DNA of 64,000 nucleotides, taken from assembly GCA_032719365.1 (NCBI GenBank), contig CM064861.1, positions 80,968,863 to 81,032,862 of the forward strand, read 5' to 3'. Positions 35,336 to 47,397 of this stretch are shown here, one piece after another. Source of the DNA: Prinsepia uniflora. Lineage: Eukaryota > Streptophyta > Magnoliopsida > Rosales > Rosaceae. Below the pieces are notes generated by a model. It was given only the letters and a program-made list of their open reading frames with translations. It made no database searches and was not told where the DNA came from. Numbering within the stretch: position 1 is the first letter of the stretch; every line of letters begins with the position of its first letter. Both the position numbers and the translations under genes were made by a program.

Positions 35336-36106
35336 CCGACCGGACCAACTCCCCCGTCTCCACGGGATCCATGAAGATGGAAGCAATGCCAGGTACGCTG
35401 ATCGGCACCCTTTCCTTGGCAGGCGGCGGCATCTCCACCCTGGCCTCCTTGACCCTCTCCTTCGGCACCTCGGGAGCCTTGAGGGCCGCCTCCCTCTTGC
35501 GACGGCGGTCGGAACCCTCTCCCTCCGACACCCCTGCGGCCGGGGGAGACTTCCTGAGCCGCGCCTCCTTGAGCTTCCTCTAACGCTCCCGAGCTTGGTC
35601 CAGCCCGCCGATGAGGGGCCGCTTCAGTCCCCGAATAGGACTCTTCACCTGCTCGGCACCCTGCCGCTGTTCAGGCCGCGTTGGCTTCGGTGGCCCGTCC
35701 GGTCGGGCACCCAAACTGGACCCCGGAGAGGGCTCTTCTCGGCCAGTCCCCCTGGGCTTCAACGCCACGGTCTTTTTCCTCCGCGGCTGTTGGAGGGTCA
35801 CCTCCGGCTCCTTGCCCTTTCCCTCGGCAGCCGAGCCGTGCTTTGTCACTGCCTCACTCATCTTCTTCTGAGCGGCTTGTTCGACAAGGGGATGCAGTGC
35901 AAAAAAATCCAACAGTTAGTGTCTCGGCATACCTACCCGTCATCCCTTACGCAGCTGCTACTTACCAGGTGGCGAAATGAGACCCATGGCAAGCAGGTTG
36001 GCCGGTAGCTTTAGAACGCAGCGGCTGCGCTCTAGGTCGGACAGCTTCTCCCGAACAAGATTGCACGCCTCCCAATCCTCCGCTGTCACGGTCGCCTTGG
36101 ACGGAC
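35335..36106 (-). pseudogene. Antisense extra ORF of Tat element, with intron-like gap
   Basis: The minus-strand sequence looks like two exons. The first (36106-35966, 141 nt) follows TATGTGCAG and reads PSKATVTAEDWEACNLVRE ... LLAMGLISPP, ending CACCTG before GTAAGT. A 69-nt gap with a CTAAC branch-like motif and a T-tract ends GCAC where AG is expected. The second (35896 to about 35335) is rich in Lys/Arg/Pro and reads LHPLVEQAAQKKMSEAV and IASIFMDPVETGELV, with one TAG at 35580-35582. Tat-lineage elements are known to carry extra ORFs, some antisense, near the 3' LTR; the protein function is not known. The exon reading is inference. Confidence 0.55.
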
Positions 36107-36287
36107 CTGCACATACACAACACACCATCAGACTCCGTCTCGGCAGCCCAAGCACCACACTATGGCCACTGGCCGATCAGAAGGCAGACAACCTTCAGAC
36201 TGGAAGTGACGGGGAATCCTCGATCGGACCCTACTGACGTCCCCCTCCCACGGCCAGGATACACAACAGAACCGGTCCTTTTTTAGA

Positions 36288-36312
36288 GAGTTGGTCAAAT
36301 CAGGATCAAACA
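36288..36312 (+). repeat. Remnant of 3' LTR of Tat element
   Basis: Only GAGTTGGTCAAATCAGG and the following eight bases to ATCAAACA match the end of the 5' LTR; the other ~550 bp are lost. The TSD follows directly, so the right terminus is original. Confidence 0.8.
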
Positions 36313-36854
36313 CTCGTCACTCGTTCCTCTCAGTCCTTTTTTGTTTCCCAGTTTTTCCTACATGAACCGATCGATGCTTGAGAGATTAGTGGGTTTGTGA
36401 TTTGTTGTTCATCCCAAAAAACCATAGTTTGGGTTAAATTCAAACACTACACACATGACACCCATGACCAACAAGGCCACTAATCCAATCTTGAGGGTGA
36501 AAGGTGTCACTGAACCAATCCAATGAGTCATAGTAATTGGCGACTCGACAAAGTAGAAAAAGACCAAAATACCCATGAATTTCAAGATTACAAAAATGTC
36601 CTTTTAAGCACAAATTACCAAAATTCCCTTGGCCTTCCTAGACCCATAACAATTTCATTCAAATTCCGATTTCGACGTTCCACCTGTCTACGGACTCAGA
36701 ATTCCGAGACCTACACAACGGACCTTGAAAAATGTGCAAAAAGTATTCCAAATGAAAAGTCAACTTTGACCACATAAACCAAGGGTAAAATCATTATTTC
36801 CCTTCTAAAATTTCCAAAATTCCTTCTTTCGAATTTTCAGGTCATCACATCAGA

Positions 36855-37596
36855 CGTCCAGAGCAGGGCTTTGTTTTTTGGGCTGGTCCACATTCGGACA
36901 TCTATAACTGGGCTCTGTTTCTTGAGTGGTTTATATGTGGATGGTGCTCAGGTGTTGTATCCTTGAGTTGAAATTCAGATGTTGCATCCCCAAGTGGTTT
37001 TGCCTATCGGTAGTGCAGACATAGCCCAAATGGTGCTTTGTGCAATTCCCGAAGGATATTGTTCTAGTCTGGATGGCGCTACATGCATATCTCTGACATG
37101 TTCAGATCGTGCGTTAGTGCAGCTTCCAGACATGGCTCAAATAAATGTTTCGTGCAATTCTTGGGTAGCCTATGCGTAGAGTTGTGATACATTATAATGG
37201 AAACTCGTGTTGAGAAATGGTTAAGCATGGTTATGAAGATAAATTTATTACTATTATGGTAAGTTATTGAATATAACTCTGAGGGCACCTAGTGCAGTTC
37301 CCGAGGTTCTTGTGTGATTTAGTTAGCCTACATACGATCCCAAAGTCTCTAATGTCTAAAGGAGTTGCATTTTAGTATTTCCTTTTCGAAAGGAAATCTG
37401 TTGATCAGGTTTTGACAAACTTAGTTGGCCAATTTGAGTATGGAGATGAGACTAGATTTGTTCCTTAGCATTTATTCCCTACTAGGAAACAAGTTATTAT
37501 GTTAGTTGCGACTGCAAAGTCAAATCCTACAAATAAGGTTGGTCTCGATTTTACCCTAAGTAGCAATCCTAGTGGTTGAAAATTTCGAGGAAGGAA
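36855..37596 (+). other. Non-coding interior of old Gypsy element
   Basis: It lies between the TSD of the inserted solo LTR and the polypurine tract. I see no coding frame of note. GGGCT...GGTTTATATG-like words suggest decayed retroelement spacer. Confidence 0.45.
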
Positions 37597-38150
37597 GTTT
37601 TAAAGAGGAGTAGGTTGTAACGGCCTAGAAATTCAAGAAGAAGTAATTTTGGGAAATTTAAAAAGGAAATGACAGTTTTTCCCTTGTCGGGTTGAATTTT
37701 GACTTTTTAATCTGGACAGTTTTTAGACATTTCGTTAGGATCATTACAAAAGTCTCAAACTCCTGAGTCTATAGACAAGTAGTATGCTGAATACGAGTCA
37801 AAGTTGCCCAGGGGCATTATGGTAATTTTAGACATATGAGTATTTTGGTAATTTTATAAAGGATATTCTAGGATAGTCTAGAATTCTCTTTTCCCTTCCT
37901 TTCCCATTTTTTATTCCTTCATTCCACCGATATAGTTATATATATATATATACTTTAAATGGGTGTGTGTGACACACTTCAGTCGATGAGGGTTGAAAAA
38001 GATGAAAATGTGAGGGAAGCCACCCGAGAAAGAAAGAAACAAGGAAAAAGGAAATTACAGAAGAAGAAGAGGAAAGGGGGAAGAAGAAGAAATGAGGAAG
38101 AGGAAGTGAGGAAAGGGCCCGTAGGGAAGATCCAAAACGTAAAAACCTGA
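37597..38150 (+). repeat. Polypurine tract and decayed 3' LTR of old Gypsy element
   Basis: AGTTTTAAAGAGGAGTAGGT precedes TGTAACGGCCTAG at 37616. The text that follows has the typical LTR order, including CTGAGTCTATAGACAAGTAG and GGCATTATGGTAATTTT. Where the LTR ends is not clear. Confidence 0.6.
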
Positions 38151-39260
38151 CTCAAAGTATTACACAAACAATAAAGTAAAAAAAAATAAAAAAAAAAGCC
38201 CAACATAAAGTGATCCAAACATAAAGTCAACCCAAAACATAAAAATAAAACTCTAGTAACTACTTGGAGCTCCACCACCCGCCATCACCAAACAGTCAAC
38301 CACCACCACAAAGTAAGGAGAAAACATGAATCAACAAGATCGCTCCGTAGAGCAGGGATTGGAGACCCTAAGTCACCAAAGATCAGCATACTAAAACGAC
38401 CATATTGGTCAAGAATGACCATTAAATTACACAACCCAACTTCCCAAATCAAAGGCACAGATCTGGAGGAGGGGTTGAAAGTGAAGAACCATAGTGATGT
38501 TGTGCGTAGGAATAGGCAGTAGAGAAACAAACCAAGAAATATAAGCTATATGATTTGGGGATAAGAGAAGTAAGAACAGAGGATGGGATGTAGATGGGTC
38601 AAGAGAGATGGTGGTGGACTTGAAATAAATGGCATGGGCAAAATAACTATAAATAGAAGACACATAAACTCGAAACGTCCACAAAGACAGAGAGATCAAC
38701 GATGAATGCTGAGTTTGAAAATTTCCAGTCTCTGAAGTTCCATCTCGAGCAGTGGACAACACCACTAACACCATGCTCTGACACCAAGGTCGCCGAAAGA
38801 AGGGAAAGGGCTATAACCAACAAAACTAGAGAAGAGGGGAAAACCCGGTTACATGAGAGGGAAAATGTGCATGAGAGAGAGAAAATGGAGAGATAAGGAA
38901 GAGAGGTGAGATGGACGGGAGATGAGGGGCAGAATTTTACTCCAAAAATGGAGAAACTCCACCCCAGATCTGAAAGGATTTTTAGAGAGATATTAGAGCA
39001 TTTTGGGAGAGAAAGCATGTGTCGTGTAGAAACTTAATCAATGAATGTCATTTACAAGAGCATTAAGGTTATGTTTGATATGTTGTATAAGAGACTGAAT
39101 AGAATAATATAGTACGAAACCATTGTTTGGTACCATTTGTATTAATTAGTCACCGTATAAGTTAATACGGTTGAGTACTTTTATACTGTTTAGACATGCT
39201 AAAATAATACCCTCGAAATTGTTCGTATTAAATAGTCGGATAACTAGCAATCTTGAAATG

Positions 39261-39262
<2 letters not shown>
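38151..39262. other. Unassigned AT-rich stretch
   Basis: No TSD-bounded element or gene could be set. It contains purine-rich tracts (38820-38900) and ATGCTCTGACACCA at 38772-38785, which resembles a decayed minus-strand initiator-Met primer site. Without a matching LTR I leave it unassigned. Confidence 0.4.

Positions 39263-39340
<78 letters not shown>
39263..39340. repeat. (TAA)26 microsatellite
   Basis: A pure trinucleotide run. AAT-rich sequence resumes at 51656 after the nested insertion, so the retroelement inserted at the edge of the microsatellite. Confidence 0.95.
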
Positions 39341-39344
<4 letters not shown>

Positions 39345-39402
39345 CAATAAATAGTGTTGATGCAAAAATTGTACCAACGAGACTATAAAGACACGCACGC
39401 AC

Positions 39403-42400
39403 AGACAGGACCCGTCCCAACTGGACGTCAAAAACCGTGCCCCGTCCTGCTCCCGTCTAGCAAGTCAACTAAAGGTCCGAAAATACCCTTCAGTGCTTGC
39501 CAGACAAGGGATGTTTGCGCTGATTTCTGCTGCTGCCACTGCCTCACGATCAGTCCCGAACGTCGTACCACGGCCGGGAGGGTCACAAAACAGAAAAGAT
39601 CTGAGTGGACAAAAATGACCTCTTATAAAAACATTTGTCAAAATACATTCTTACCCTCCAGTTTTCACAAACTTGCATGTCTATCGTAAAACATGAGTAA
39701 TAGTATGAAATCATTCACGTATGAACAGTGGACCGATAAAATCAAAACATAATTTCCCATGGTCCATAAAACTCATGTTCACCAAATCAGCTCATGTCAT
39801 TAAACATCAAATCCCAGCTCTCAGGCCAAAACATGTGAAAACATAATCACCTGGCGACAAAGACCAAAAACCCGTACTCAATACCAGTACGTCATCAAAC
39901 AATAGCAATCAGAACTAATCACAAGTGCACAATAAATATATCATCAACTGCACTACTCACAAGTGCGGCACTACGCGTAGGCCAATATCCAGCCACTCTC
40001 TCGGGAACAGACACCTCTGGGCTCAACCCTCGGGCTCAGTCACATCTGGTCGAACACATCCCCAGGTTCAGACACCTCCGAGTGGTACATCCAGGCTCAG
40101 TCTCATCCGAGAAGCTGACTACCATAGGATCAACTCATGATCCTACAATCACATCCCCCCAAGCTCCGGTCGTCTGGGTAATCCCCCCAAGCTCCGACCG
40201 TCTGGGTATTTCACAATCACAATGAAAACCATCTCGAGAATTACATCCCAAAATATTTCAATCAAATCTTGTCTTCATACAAAGTCAAGATCATTCACGA
40301 CTGGGTCTCAAGCCCAAAAATACCATTTACACATAAACCGTTAAAATCACATTTTAAAATAATAAAATAATCCAGAAATCATTGTTGGCTCACCAACTAA
40401 ATCAAAATATTATTTTAGAAATCATTTAGACTCTGGGCCTCGCCCAAAACATCATTTGCACGTTCCCCGTAAAACGTGCCCGAAAGACTGATTAAAATAA
40501 TCATAAAATCACAAGAAATCATTAATTTCACCAAATTCACAAGTGAATCCAAATCTGAGTCAAAATCACTATTCACTTGGGTTCTCACGCCCAAAATAAC
40601 ATTATCACGCAAATCCATGCGTTGCAACTTCCGTTGCCATTTTCACGTAAATCCACGAAATTGACCCTTGACTCATTCCTGAGTAACAACATCATTTTTC
40701 AATCCATGACTCAATAATCCGACTCCAAACCTTATTTTCAATCAAATTCAATACCGGACTCATAACCCGAGTCCAAACATCATTTTTAACCAAATTCATA
40801 ATTTCTCGAAAATCGTGCCAAATATAATAATCCATAAAATCGAGAAATCACCGGATTGAAATATCAACCATGCCAGAGCATATAAAATCATATAATAAAG
40901 CATTTAAATCATATATGCATGCATCACGGTTAGAAAACAAAGTCCACTCACACACACTGTCCAAAACGGTCCGTTTCCGAGCTGCACGTTTTTTCATAAA
41001 TTCTGAAAATCACAACTCCTTGAAACTAGGCCGTACGCGTCCTCACGCGCCGCCGTGAGTGGCTGCGCGTGAAACCCACGCGCCTGCTACAGTCACTGTC
41101 TTCCTCACCCGTTTGTCTGTAAAACGGGTCCTTTTACCCGCGAGACGACCCGGTTCAAATCCTATCAATTCGACACCGTTTTCATCAATTGAACATTCAT
41201 ACAGCTTCGTTATAACTCTAATTAGAGATCTGTATCGTTAATTACACAAAACCATACCTTAAACCTTAAGATCAAAGATGATCATTCGAAGAACACCCGC
41301 ACACTGTTCATCATTTGAAGTCCTTCAATGTCACACGATTTCCTTCAATTGATGCAACCAGAAGCTTCAATGGACTCATGTAAACTCTTTCCCCATCTCA
41401 ATTGCATCAATTCAAGGCTCTAACTCCACGACTCAAACTCGAACTTGCACACTGTTACCAGACCCGGTTCAGAGTCAATTGGGCCTCAATTCTCCTCGTT
41501 TTTGATCTGAAACAACTCGTCACAACCTCAGAAGGCTAATTCCAATCTCCATTTCGATCCTCAAAGCTCACGGTTCAAAATCCGAATTCCTCCCCCCCCC
41601 CCCCCCCCCCCCCCCCACCAATTTCGAAAATTCGAATTTCCAAATTCAAGCTCTCTCTCAATCCCTCGTGTTTCCTTGATAATTCAATCTTTCAACACTC
41701 TTAGTTTCTCACTCTCTGGCTCAGAAATGGAAGGGAAATGGTGGCCAAATTCGAACTCTCCATTCTCTGCTTCTCAGTTGTGCACGGGTAAGAAAACACC
41801 AAGAGATTAATGGAAGAATTAAATATAATTAAGTTTAATTAATATTAAAACATCATAATGATGTTTCCCCTAAGACAAGGATTCTGGTTTTAAGCCTGAA
41901 TTTAAAGGATGAGTGACACTTGTCACTCATCCAGATGTGTTCAGTCACCGGGTACTGTTCATATTAAAATATTATTTTAATCCCGGTTCGTTCGGTTAAT
42001 CGAGTCCGTTCCCGTGAGCATAACTTCGTCGTCGAATCTCCGATTTCGGCATGCCGCCTGTCGTTGGATTCGTATCGACGAGACCTACGTAACGGTCCTT
42101 GGCCCTCGTCCATTGGACTTCCCGGGTCAAAAGTCAACATTTGGCCCCTTTTTAGCCAAATTACCAAAATACCCCTCAACTTCCGAACGTCACAACTTTC
42201 TCCTCGAATGTCGGAATCGAACGTGCCACCTGTCTATGAACTCGTGACGTCCCGAACTACGTCACAGTCATTGGTCAAAGTCCGTTTGACCGCCCGAACT
42301 AAAAGTCAACATTTTGCCCACACTAGGGGCAAAACGGTCATTTTGCACTATTCGTCCGATTTCACTCAACTAATCCCCGATTAGTCATTCTAAACCATAG

Positions 42401-42442
42401 CTAATTAATATTCAATCCCGATATTCGGGACGGGTCATTACA
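39403..42442 (-). repeat. 3' LTR of gag-only element
   Basis: It starts AGACAGGACCC (first base mutated) and ends GGACGGGTCATTACA. A 25-C run lies at 41592-41616. Confidence 0.9.
41592..41616. repeat. Poly-C tract in 3' LTR
   Basis: Twenty-five consecutive C. The partner LTR has 16 C, one A and 8 C at 50481-50505. Confidence 0.95.
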
Positions 42443-42462
42443 ACCTTCCCCCCTTAAAGAAT
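42443..42462 (-). other. Polypurine tract of gag-only element
   Basis: On the minus strand TTCTTTAAGGGGGGAAGGT directly precedes the 3' LTR. Confidence 0.8.
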
Positions 42463-43302
42463 TTCGTCCCGAAATTCCAACTATCCGTATTCCACATCCA
42501 CCTCGTGGAAAACAAATGGGCCTCACAACATGTGTACACCTGTACACCCACTAGCCAACGCAGAACTCGTCTGCACTCAGACGTCACATCACAGATGCAC
42601 GTCGTACTGACTACACTCGACCACCTCGAGTGAAATTGATCATTTGAAATTGGCAATGTCACTATTAAGCTGACTCCTTCAGCTTGACGATTCCTCGTAA
42701 TCACTAATGTGCCCTGACCTCCGCTCTCATCGAGAGTCACCAAAACTCACTTGTCAGTCCATGCCGACACTACTAGCCAAACTGTCGCCACAAAGCTTTA
42801 CCACCCTTGTAAAGCTCCAATCATTAACAAATCAGTGACAACACATCATACTACAACATCCGTCAATGTAGCATAAGATCAACAACATGATCTCACCTCG
42901 CAGGGAAAACTCAATCCTGCGACAAACACCAACCTCAGTATCCACAACTGTCACCTCCTCAGCGATCCCAGATGCTGGTAAGGTCACGACACAGTAACAT
43001 CTCGCCGCAAAGCAACTTGCGGTCACACTAACCACCAACTCACTCAATCAGATGGTGTAACTGGAACACATTGAACACCAGCCTAGCAGTAATCACACAA
43101 CTCAACACTAGAGTTACACTAGCCAACCATAACTAAGAGCACCTGCTCAAACAATCACTGAATTCATCAGAATCACCCTGCCCAGTGCATCGTGTTCAAT
43201 GTCCAGTTCACGTTCACAATTAAAAACCAATGGTATCGAAACTAAGCCAAATACCAACACGTTTATCGACACATCACTGGTACATCCCATGTACCGTCAC
43301 TA
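42463..43302 (-). other. Non-coding interior of gag-only element, LTR-proximal part
   Basis: No frame resembling pol. After the inserted solo LTR the same interior continues at 46283. Confidence 0.55.
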
Positions 43303-46277
43303 TGTCAGGACCCGTCCCAAATATTTCCTCGATACCCGGGATGAACCCTGCTTCCGTCTGACAATCACACTTACAGTACCAAAAAAAACAACCTTCATAC
43401 AACTATAAGCATAACTATCAGACGAAGGAGTAAAATATATACAACAGTCAGTCAGAGCATAGTGCTACAAAATAGGCACAAAAGTCCTACAATGCTAGTC
43501 TCGCAACGGAAGAACGTCGGAAGCTCTATGCCTCGATATCTGCCTCAACGTTCACCCCAGCGCTATCACCACGACCTGGAGGGAAAAATTTAAACCAAAA
43601 GATGTGAGTGGACTAAAAGAAAAAAAACAGAAAGTTTGAAAACCGTTTATTTTCAAATCAACGCTAAGAAACTAGAACACTCTGTTCCCTCCGTTTTGGT
43701 AATCACATGTCTAACTCAGTGATTAAATAATTCTAAAACAAGAAACATCATAAGAAACAGAAACACTATAAAATATCATAAGAAACAGATACACTGTAAA
43801 ATACCATAAGAAACAGAAACACTATAAAACGGATATAGAAATCATAGCATCAGCATCAAATCAACATTTCCGATCAAACCTGCTGGACCTATCCGAGTCT
43901 TTAAACTCAATCAGGCCTTAAATGAAATCCAAGTCTTTAAACTCCCGAGCCTTTAAACTCAATAGGCCTATGGGGGTAATATCAACATATCCGAGTCTTT
44001 AAACTCCCGAGTCTTTAAACTCAATCCGGGCTCGTCCCCCGTCAATATCAATCCGGGTCTTTAAACCCAATATCTAGATCCAGCAAATCCAATCCATATC
44101 CAGTGTAAAACCAATTCGAAGTCTATCGCCAAACTTGAATTCGAAATCCCCGGTTCGAAGCCCTTCCGGCGTTCCGAACCGACATTCCGAGCCCAAATCC
44201 GGAAATCCATTCTTATACCCAGAAATCACACATAATCACAAATCATATTTCATAACCCATTGATCATCATCAGAAAACATTTATAGGTTGAAATCGCAAA
44301 TATGGCATCAAAATCCGAAAACCAGCTTTTTCTCGAAAAACGTGCAAAATCTCGAAAATGTCTCGAAAAACGTGCAAACTCATCAATCACATATAATCAT
44401 CATTCAAAAGCATAAAAACATATTTAAGATCATAAAATATCAATAAAACAGTTAGGCATGCTCGAAAGAAAGAAAGAGTCCACTCATAAATCAAAACAAG
44501 TCAGTCGCGCTCCATGCGCTCCTCGACCGTCTCGGGTGCCTCCCGTCCTGTCAAAATGCACCAAATAGGGTCACAAATACATCAAGGATCCTAATCCTAA
44601 TTTTACCAATTTTTCGGGAATTAAATAATATTTTAATCCTAGACCCTAAACCATCCGGATTCCCGAACAACCTCCTAACATCGTCCGATTCACCCGAAAT
44701 TTATACCATTGGACTCCTTAGGACATTTAGAACCAAAACCATGTTGGAAGCTTGGCCGGATTCCTCCCCACGCGCCTCCACGCGCCGCCCAAAGTGGCTG
44801 CGCGTGGGCCTCACGCGCCTGCTACAGTGCCACCGTCTTCCTCGATCGAACCCGGTTCGCACCAGGGCTGCAACCCAGACCGGCGAGAGCCAATCTCCGC
44901 CGTCCGGCCACCATTTCATCTCCTCTCTTTTCCTATAGCTTCGTCCAGGCACCAGGAATTCATCCCCCTCACTCTCCTGGTTCGACTCAATCCACAGCTT
45001 CACGACTGAAGCTCGAAAGAAAACACAAACAACCCCTGTTTTCCTTCCCGGTCGTCCAGTGCTTCCCCCCTCATGGTGGCGATTCCAACCTCTTCCTAGG
45101 ACTTCACTGAGTCACTCCCAACTCACAGAAACCTTCGATTCACCCCTGAAGTCCACGACTTCCCGTTTGAACTCATGGCCAAAACAGAGTACAGAGTACT
45201 CGCCGTTGCCTGAACTCCGCCGTGTACTCCCCCTTCACGGCGACCGTCACAACCCACTCCTAGGACCTCCCTAAACATCACTGCACTCGCCAATCCCCTC
45301 GATTCTCATCCTACCTTCACGACTTTCAAAATGAAAAACACGAGAAAAAAACAGAGGAAGAACACTTACCCTTCGATTCCGTCTCGACCGCAAGCGCCGC
45401 CGCGTACCACGGTGCTTGTTGGTCTCCCTGCAACCTCCTACGGCTCCCACTGCCTTGGTTTGAGCCACCACATGGCGTAGCCACCACCCCAGTCTCACGG
45501 CCTCTCTGTTTCCCCCAAAAACTCAGCCGTCCACCGTTTAGCCTCCGTGCACGGTTGCAGCTCCAAACCGTGATCAATAGCTCACCCTCGTCTCTCTTCC
45601 ACTTCCACCAATCACTCTTCACTCACTCACCCCTGGAATCGATCACTGTCTCCCAAAATCTCACCCTCTGTTTCTCTGTGTTTCAAACGATTGCACGGTT
45701 CAATTTTGTGCAAAGTGTGGCAGTGCACACTTGAGAACGGCCTGGAACCATCCAGTGTCCCCCACGTGTCCAGCATCCATAGGTCAGCACAAAATATCCC
45801 TGCCACTTGCCCTTATCTGATTGGGCTGAGGGAAATGACCAAAATACCCCTCTTGCACAAATTACCATTTTACCCTCACACTTTCTAGACCCGTAAATAT
45901 TTCATCGGACGTCCGATGACAGCGTGCCGCCTGTCGTTGTACTCAGGACGTCAAGACCTATCTAACGGTCTTCGGTCTACGTGAAAATTACAAATCTTCC
46001 AAAAAGTCAACACTTTCCTCATTTAATCAAAATTACGGTAACGCCCCCAATCTTCCGAACGTCATAACTTTTTCTCCGATTGTCCGAATCGAACCTGTCA
46101 CCTGTCTACGGACTCGTGACGTCCCAAACTACCTCACGGTCAAGGGTTAACACTCATCCAAACGGTAATTCAAAAAGTAAACTTTTGGCCTACTATTCAC
46201 AAGGGCAAAACCATCCTTTTATACAAAACTTTTACAAGATTACATTTTTACCCTTCCCGAAGGTACGGGTTGTTACA
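43303..46277 (-). mobile_element. Solo Tekay-like LTR (minus) with TSD CACTA
   Basis: It starts TGTCAGGACCC and ends GTACGGGTTGTTACA, 2975 bp, with CACTA at 43298-43302 and 46278-46282. It belongs to the same LTR subfamily as 13333-15505, sharing the TTTAAAC array (about 43897-44063). Confidence 0.93.
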
Positions 46278-46282
46278 CACTA

Positions 46283-47397
46283 GGTATCAAGTACCATCAT
46301 ACATACAATACAGCAAGTCGTACACCAAGCATGATCCTACAGCTGGACCCCAGTAGTCCAAATGATCAAATGCCAAGTATTACTCCAATCCCATGGAGTT
46401 CCATTAATAACAGGATTCCACTGATCCTCACGTTATCAAAAATTTTTACTCTCTCAGCTTAGTATATCGGCTACCTCACTAGTGGTACACCCGACCCGAC
46501 TACAAGGTCGAACTCCCAAAGTCTCCTGACTAACACCGTCACACACAATAGGCCTTTCTGTTATCATCTATTGCCATTCCTGATAGCCGCCCTTTCCAGA
46601 AGTATGACCTCAGCATACTCGACCCATAGATCAATATGGTCGATCCCAAACCAGGTAGGGAAAAGTAAAAAGCCTGAGGGTTTAGCTAGCAACGACAATC
46701 CTTGTCCTATGCTACCCAAAAACACCTTTCCAAATCGCAACTCTCAAAATGACACATCAACGTGTCCACAGGAAAGAACGTCTAGTTCTCCCGGGATTCA
46801 CACTAACCCTGGCCACTACTAACACTTATGTCACAAGTCTACTCTGGTCGACTAAGCCTAACACCACGAATTTCCTCTTAGTATAGTCAACACATCCATC
46901 AAGCACATCACATGCCCATCCGTAGATGAAGGCACACCAACACATTATCATGACCAACCCAACTGTGGTCAGAAAACCTGCCTCATCAACTCACAGTCAT
47001 ACCCGGCTCATTCGGAGCCCTCAAATCACACCAGGACTCATCCCGAATCCTAAACCAACTCCTGACTCCTACTGAGTCCAAGTTCAAACTCGACTGACGC
47101 CAATGACACCACTGGCATATCCAGTCACCTAGCAAGTACCCCATAGGTAAACCACATTCTTTCCAAAACACAAAACCATTTCCGGACTCCCTCTGAGTCC
47201 ATTCCAATATCCAAACCCATCCTCGGGTCAAGTTTATTCTGGGCCCAACATGCCCATCCACAAACCAAACCGTTAACAAAAACAACCATCCGGACCCACA
47301 CTAGTCCGACACAATCAACACACAAGATACAATATTACAACACAAGTGTACAATACAAACTATTTACAAAGTAGCACGAAACCAAGTATCAATACAT
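46283..47397 (-). other. Non-coding interior of gag-only element, gag-proximal part
   Basis: No protease, RT or integrase motif in any frame. CTGAGTCC-like words recur around 47040-47210. Confidence 0.55.

Larger units (their letters stand above)
31801..36312 (+). mobile_element. Defective Tat-type Ty3/Gypsy element, TSD CTCGT
   Basis: The 5' LTR (31801-32376), PBS, gag-protease frame, a fusion of the RT start with an integrase fragment, an antisense ORF region and a 25-bp remnant of the 3' LTR (36288-36312) are present in order. CTCGT flanks at 31796-31800 and 36313-36317. The element is clearly more GC-rich than its neighbours. Lack of most of pol and of nearly all of the 3' LTR makes it non-autonomous. 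The gag and protease text and the extra antisense ORF fit the Tat lineage. Confidence 0.9.
19178..36849 (-). mobile_element. Solo Tekay-like LTR (minus), TSD TCAGA, carrying two insertions
   Basis: The LTR segments are 19178-19817, 30668-31800 and 36318-36849, about 2.3 kb in all. It starts TGATAGAACCC and ends GGTCATCACA, both mutated versions of the family termini. TCAGA occurs at 19173-19177 and 36850-36854, so the two ends belong together although 17 kb apart. The inserts are 19818-30662 (TSD CCCTA) and 31801-36312 (TSD CTCGT). No interior remains, so it is a solo LTR. Confidence 0.88.
18100..38150 (+). mobile_element. Old plus-strand Ty3/Gypsy element, host of nested insertions
   Basis: A degenerate 5' LTR ends TCTTGTCA at 18622 and is followed by a TGGTATCAAAGC primer site. 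The 3' side has a polypurine stretch and a TGTAACGGCC LTR start at 37616. Between them only about 1.3 kb (18638-19177 and 36855-37615) belongs to this element; the rest is the inserted solo LTR 19178-36849 and its own inserts. I see no gag or pol frame in the remaining interior. The outer ends are uncertain, because neither the 5' LTR start nor the 3' LTR end is recognisable. Confidence 0.6.

Noticed and set aside
35271..36008. Long plus-strand ORF after the integrase start
   Set aside because: Only its first ~17 residues resemble integrase. The rest overlaps a better minus-strand frame and looks like its shadow.
37959..38150. Lys/Arg-rich 63-codon ORF
   Set aside because: It lies in a purine-rich stretch of a decayed LTR and has no domain.
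38764..38790. Minus-strand initiator-Met primer site and copia-like element
   Set aside because: The motif has a mismatch and no LTR end or duplicate LTR could be found on its right.
39060..39240. MITE with inverted repeats around the AAT microsatellite (partner near 51780-51900)
   Set aside because: The left and right AT-rich flanks show only weak inverse similarity and no clear TSD.
44701..45622. Several ORFs of 65-133 codons on both strands
   Set aside because: They lie wholly within a solo LTR and have no homology that I can recognise; GC-rich LTR sequence tends to be open by chance.
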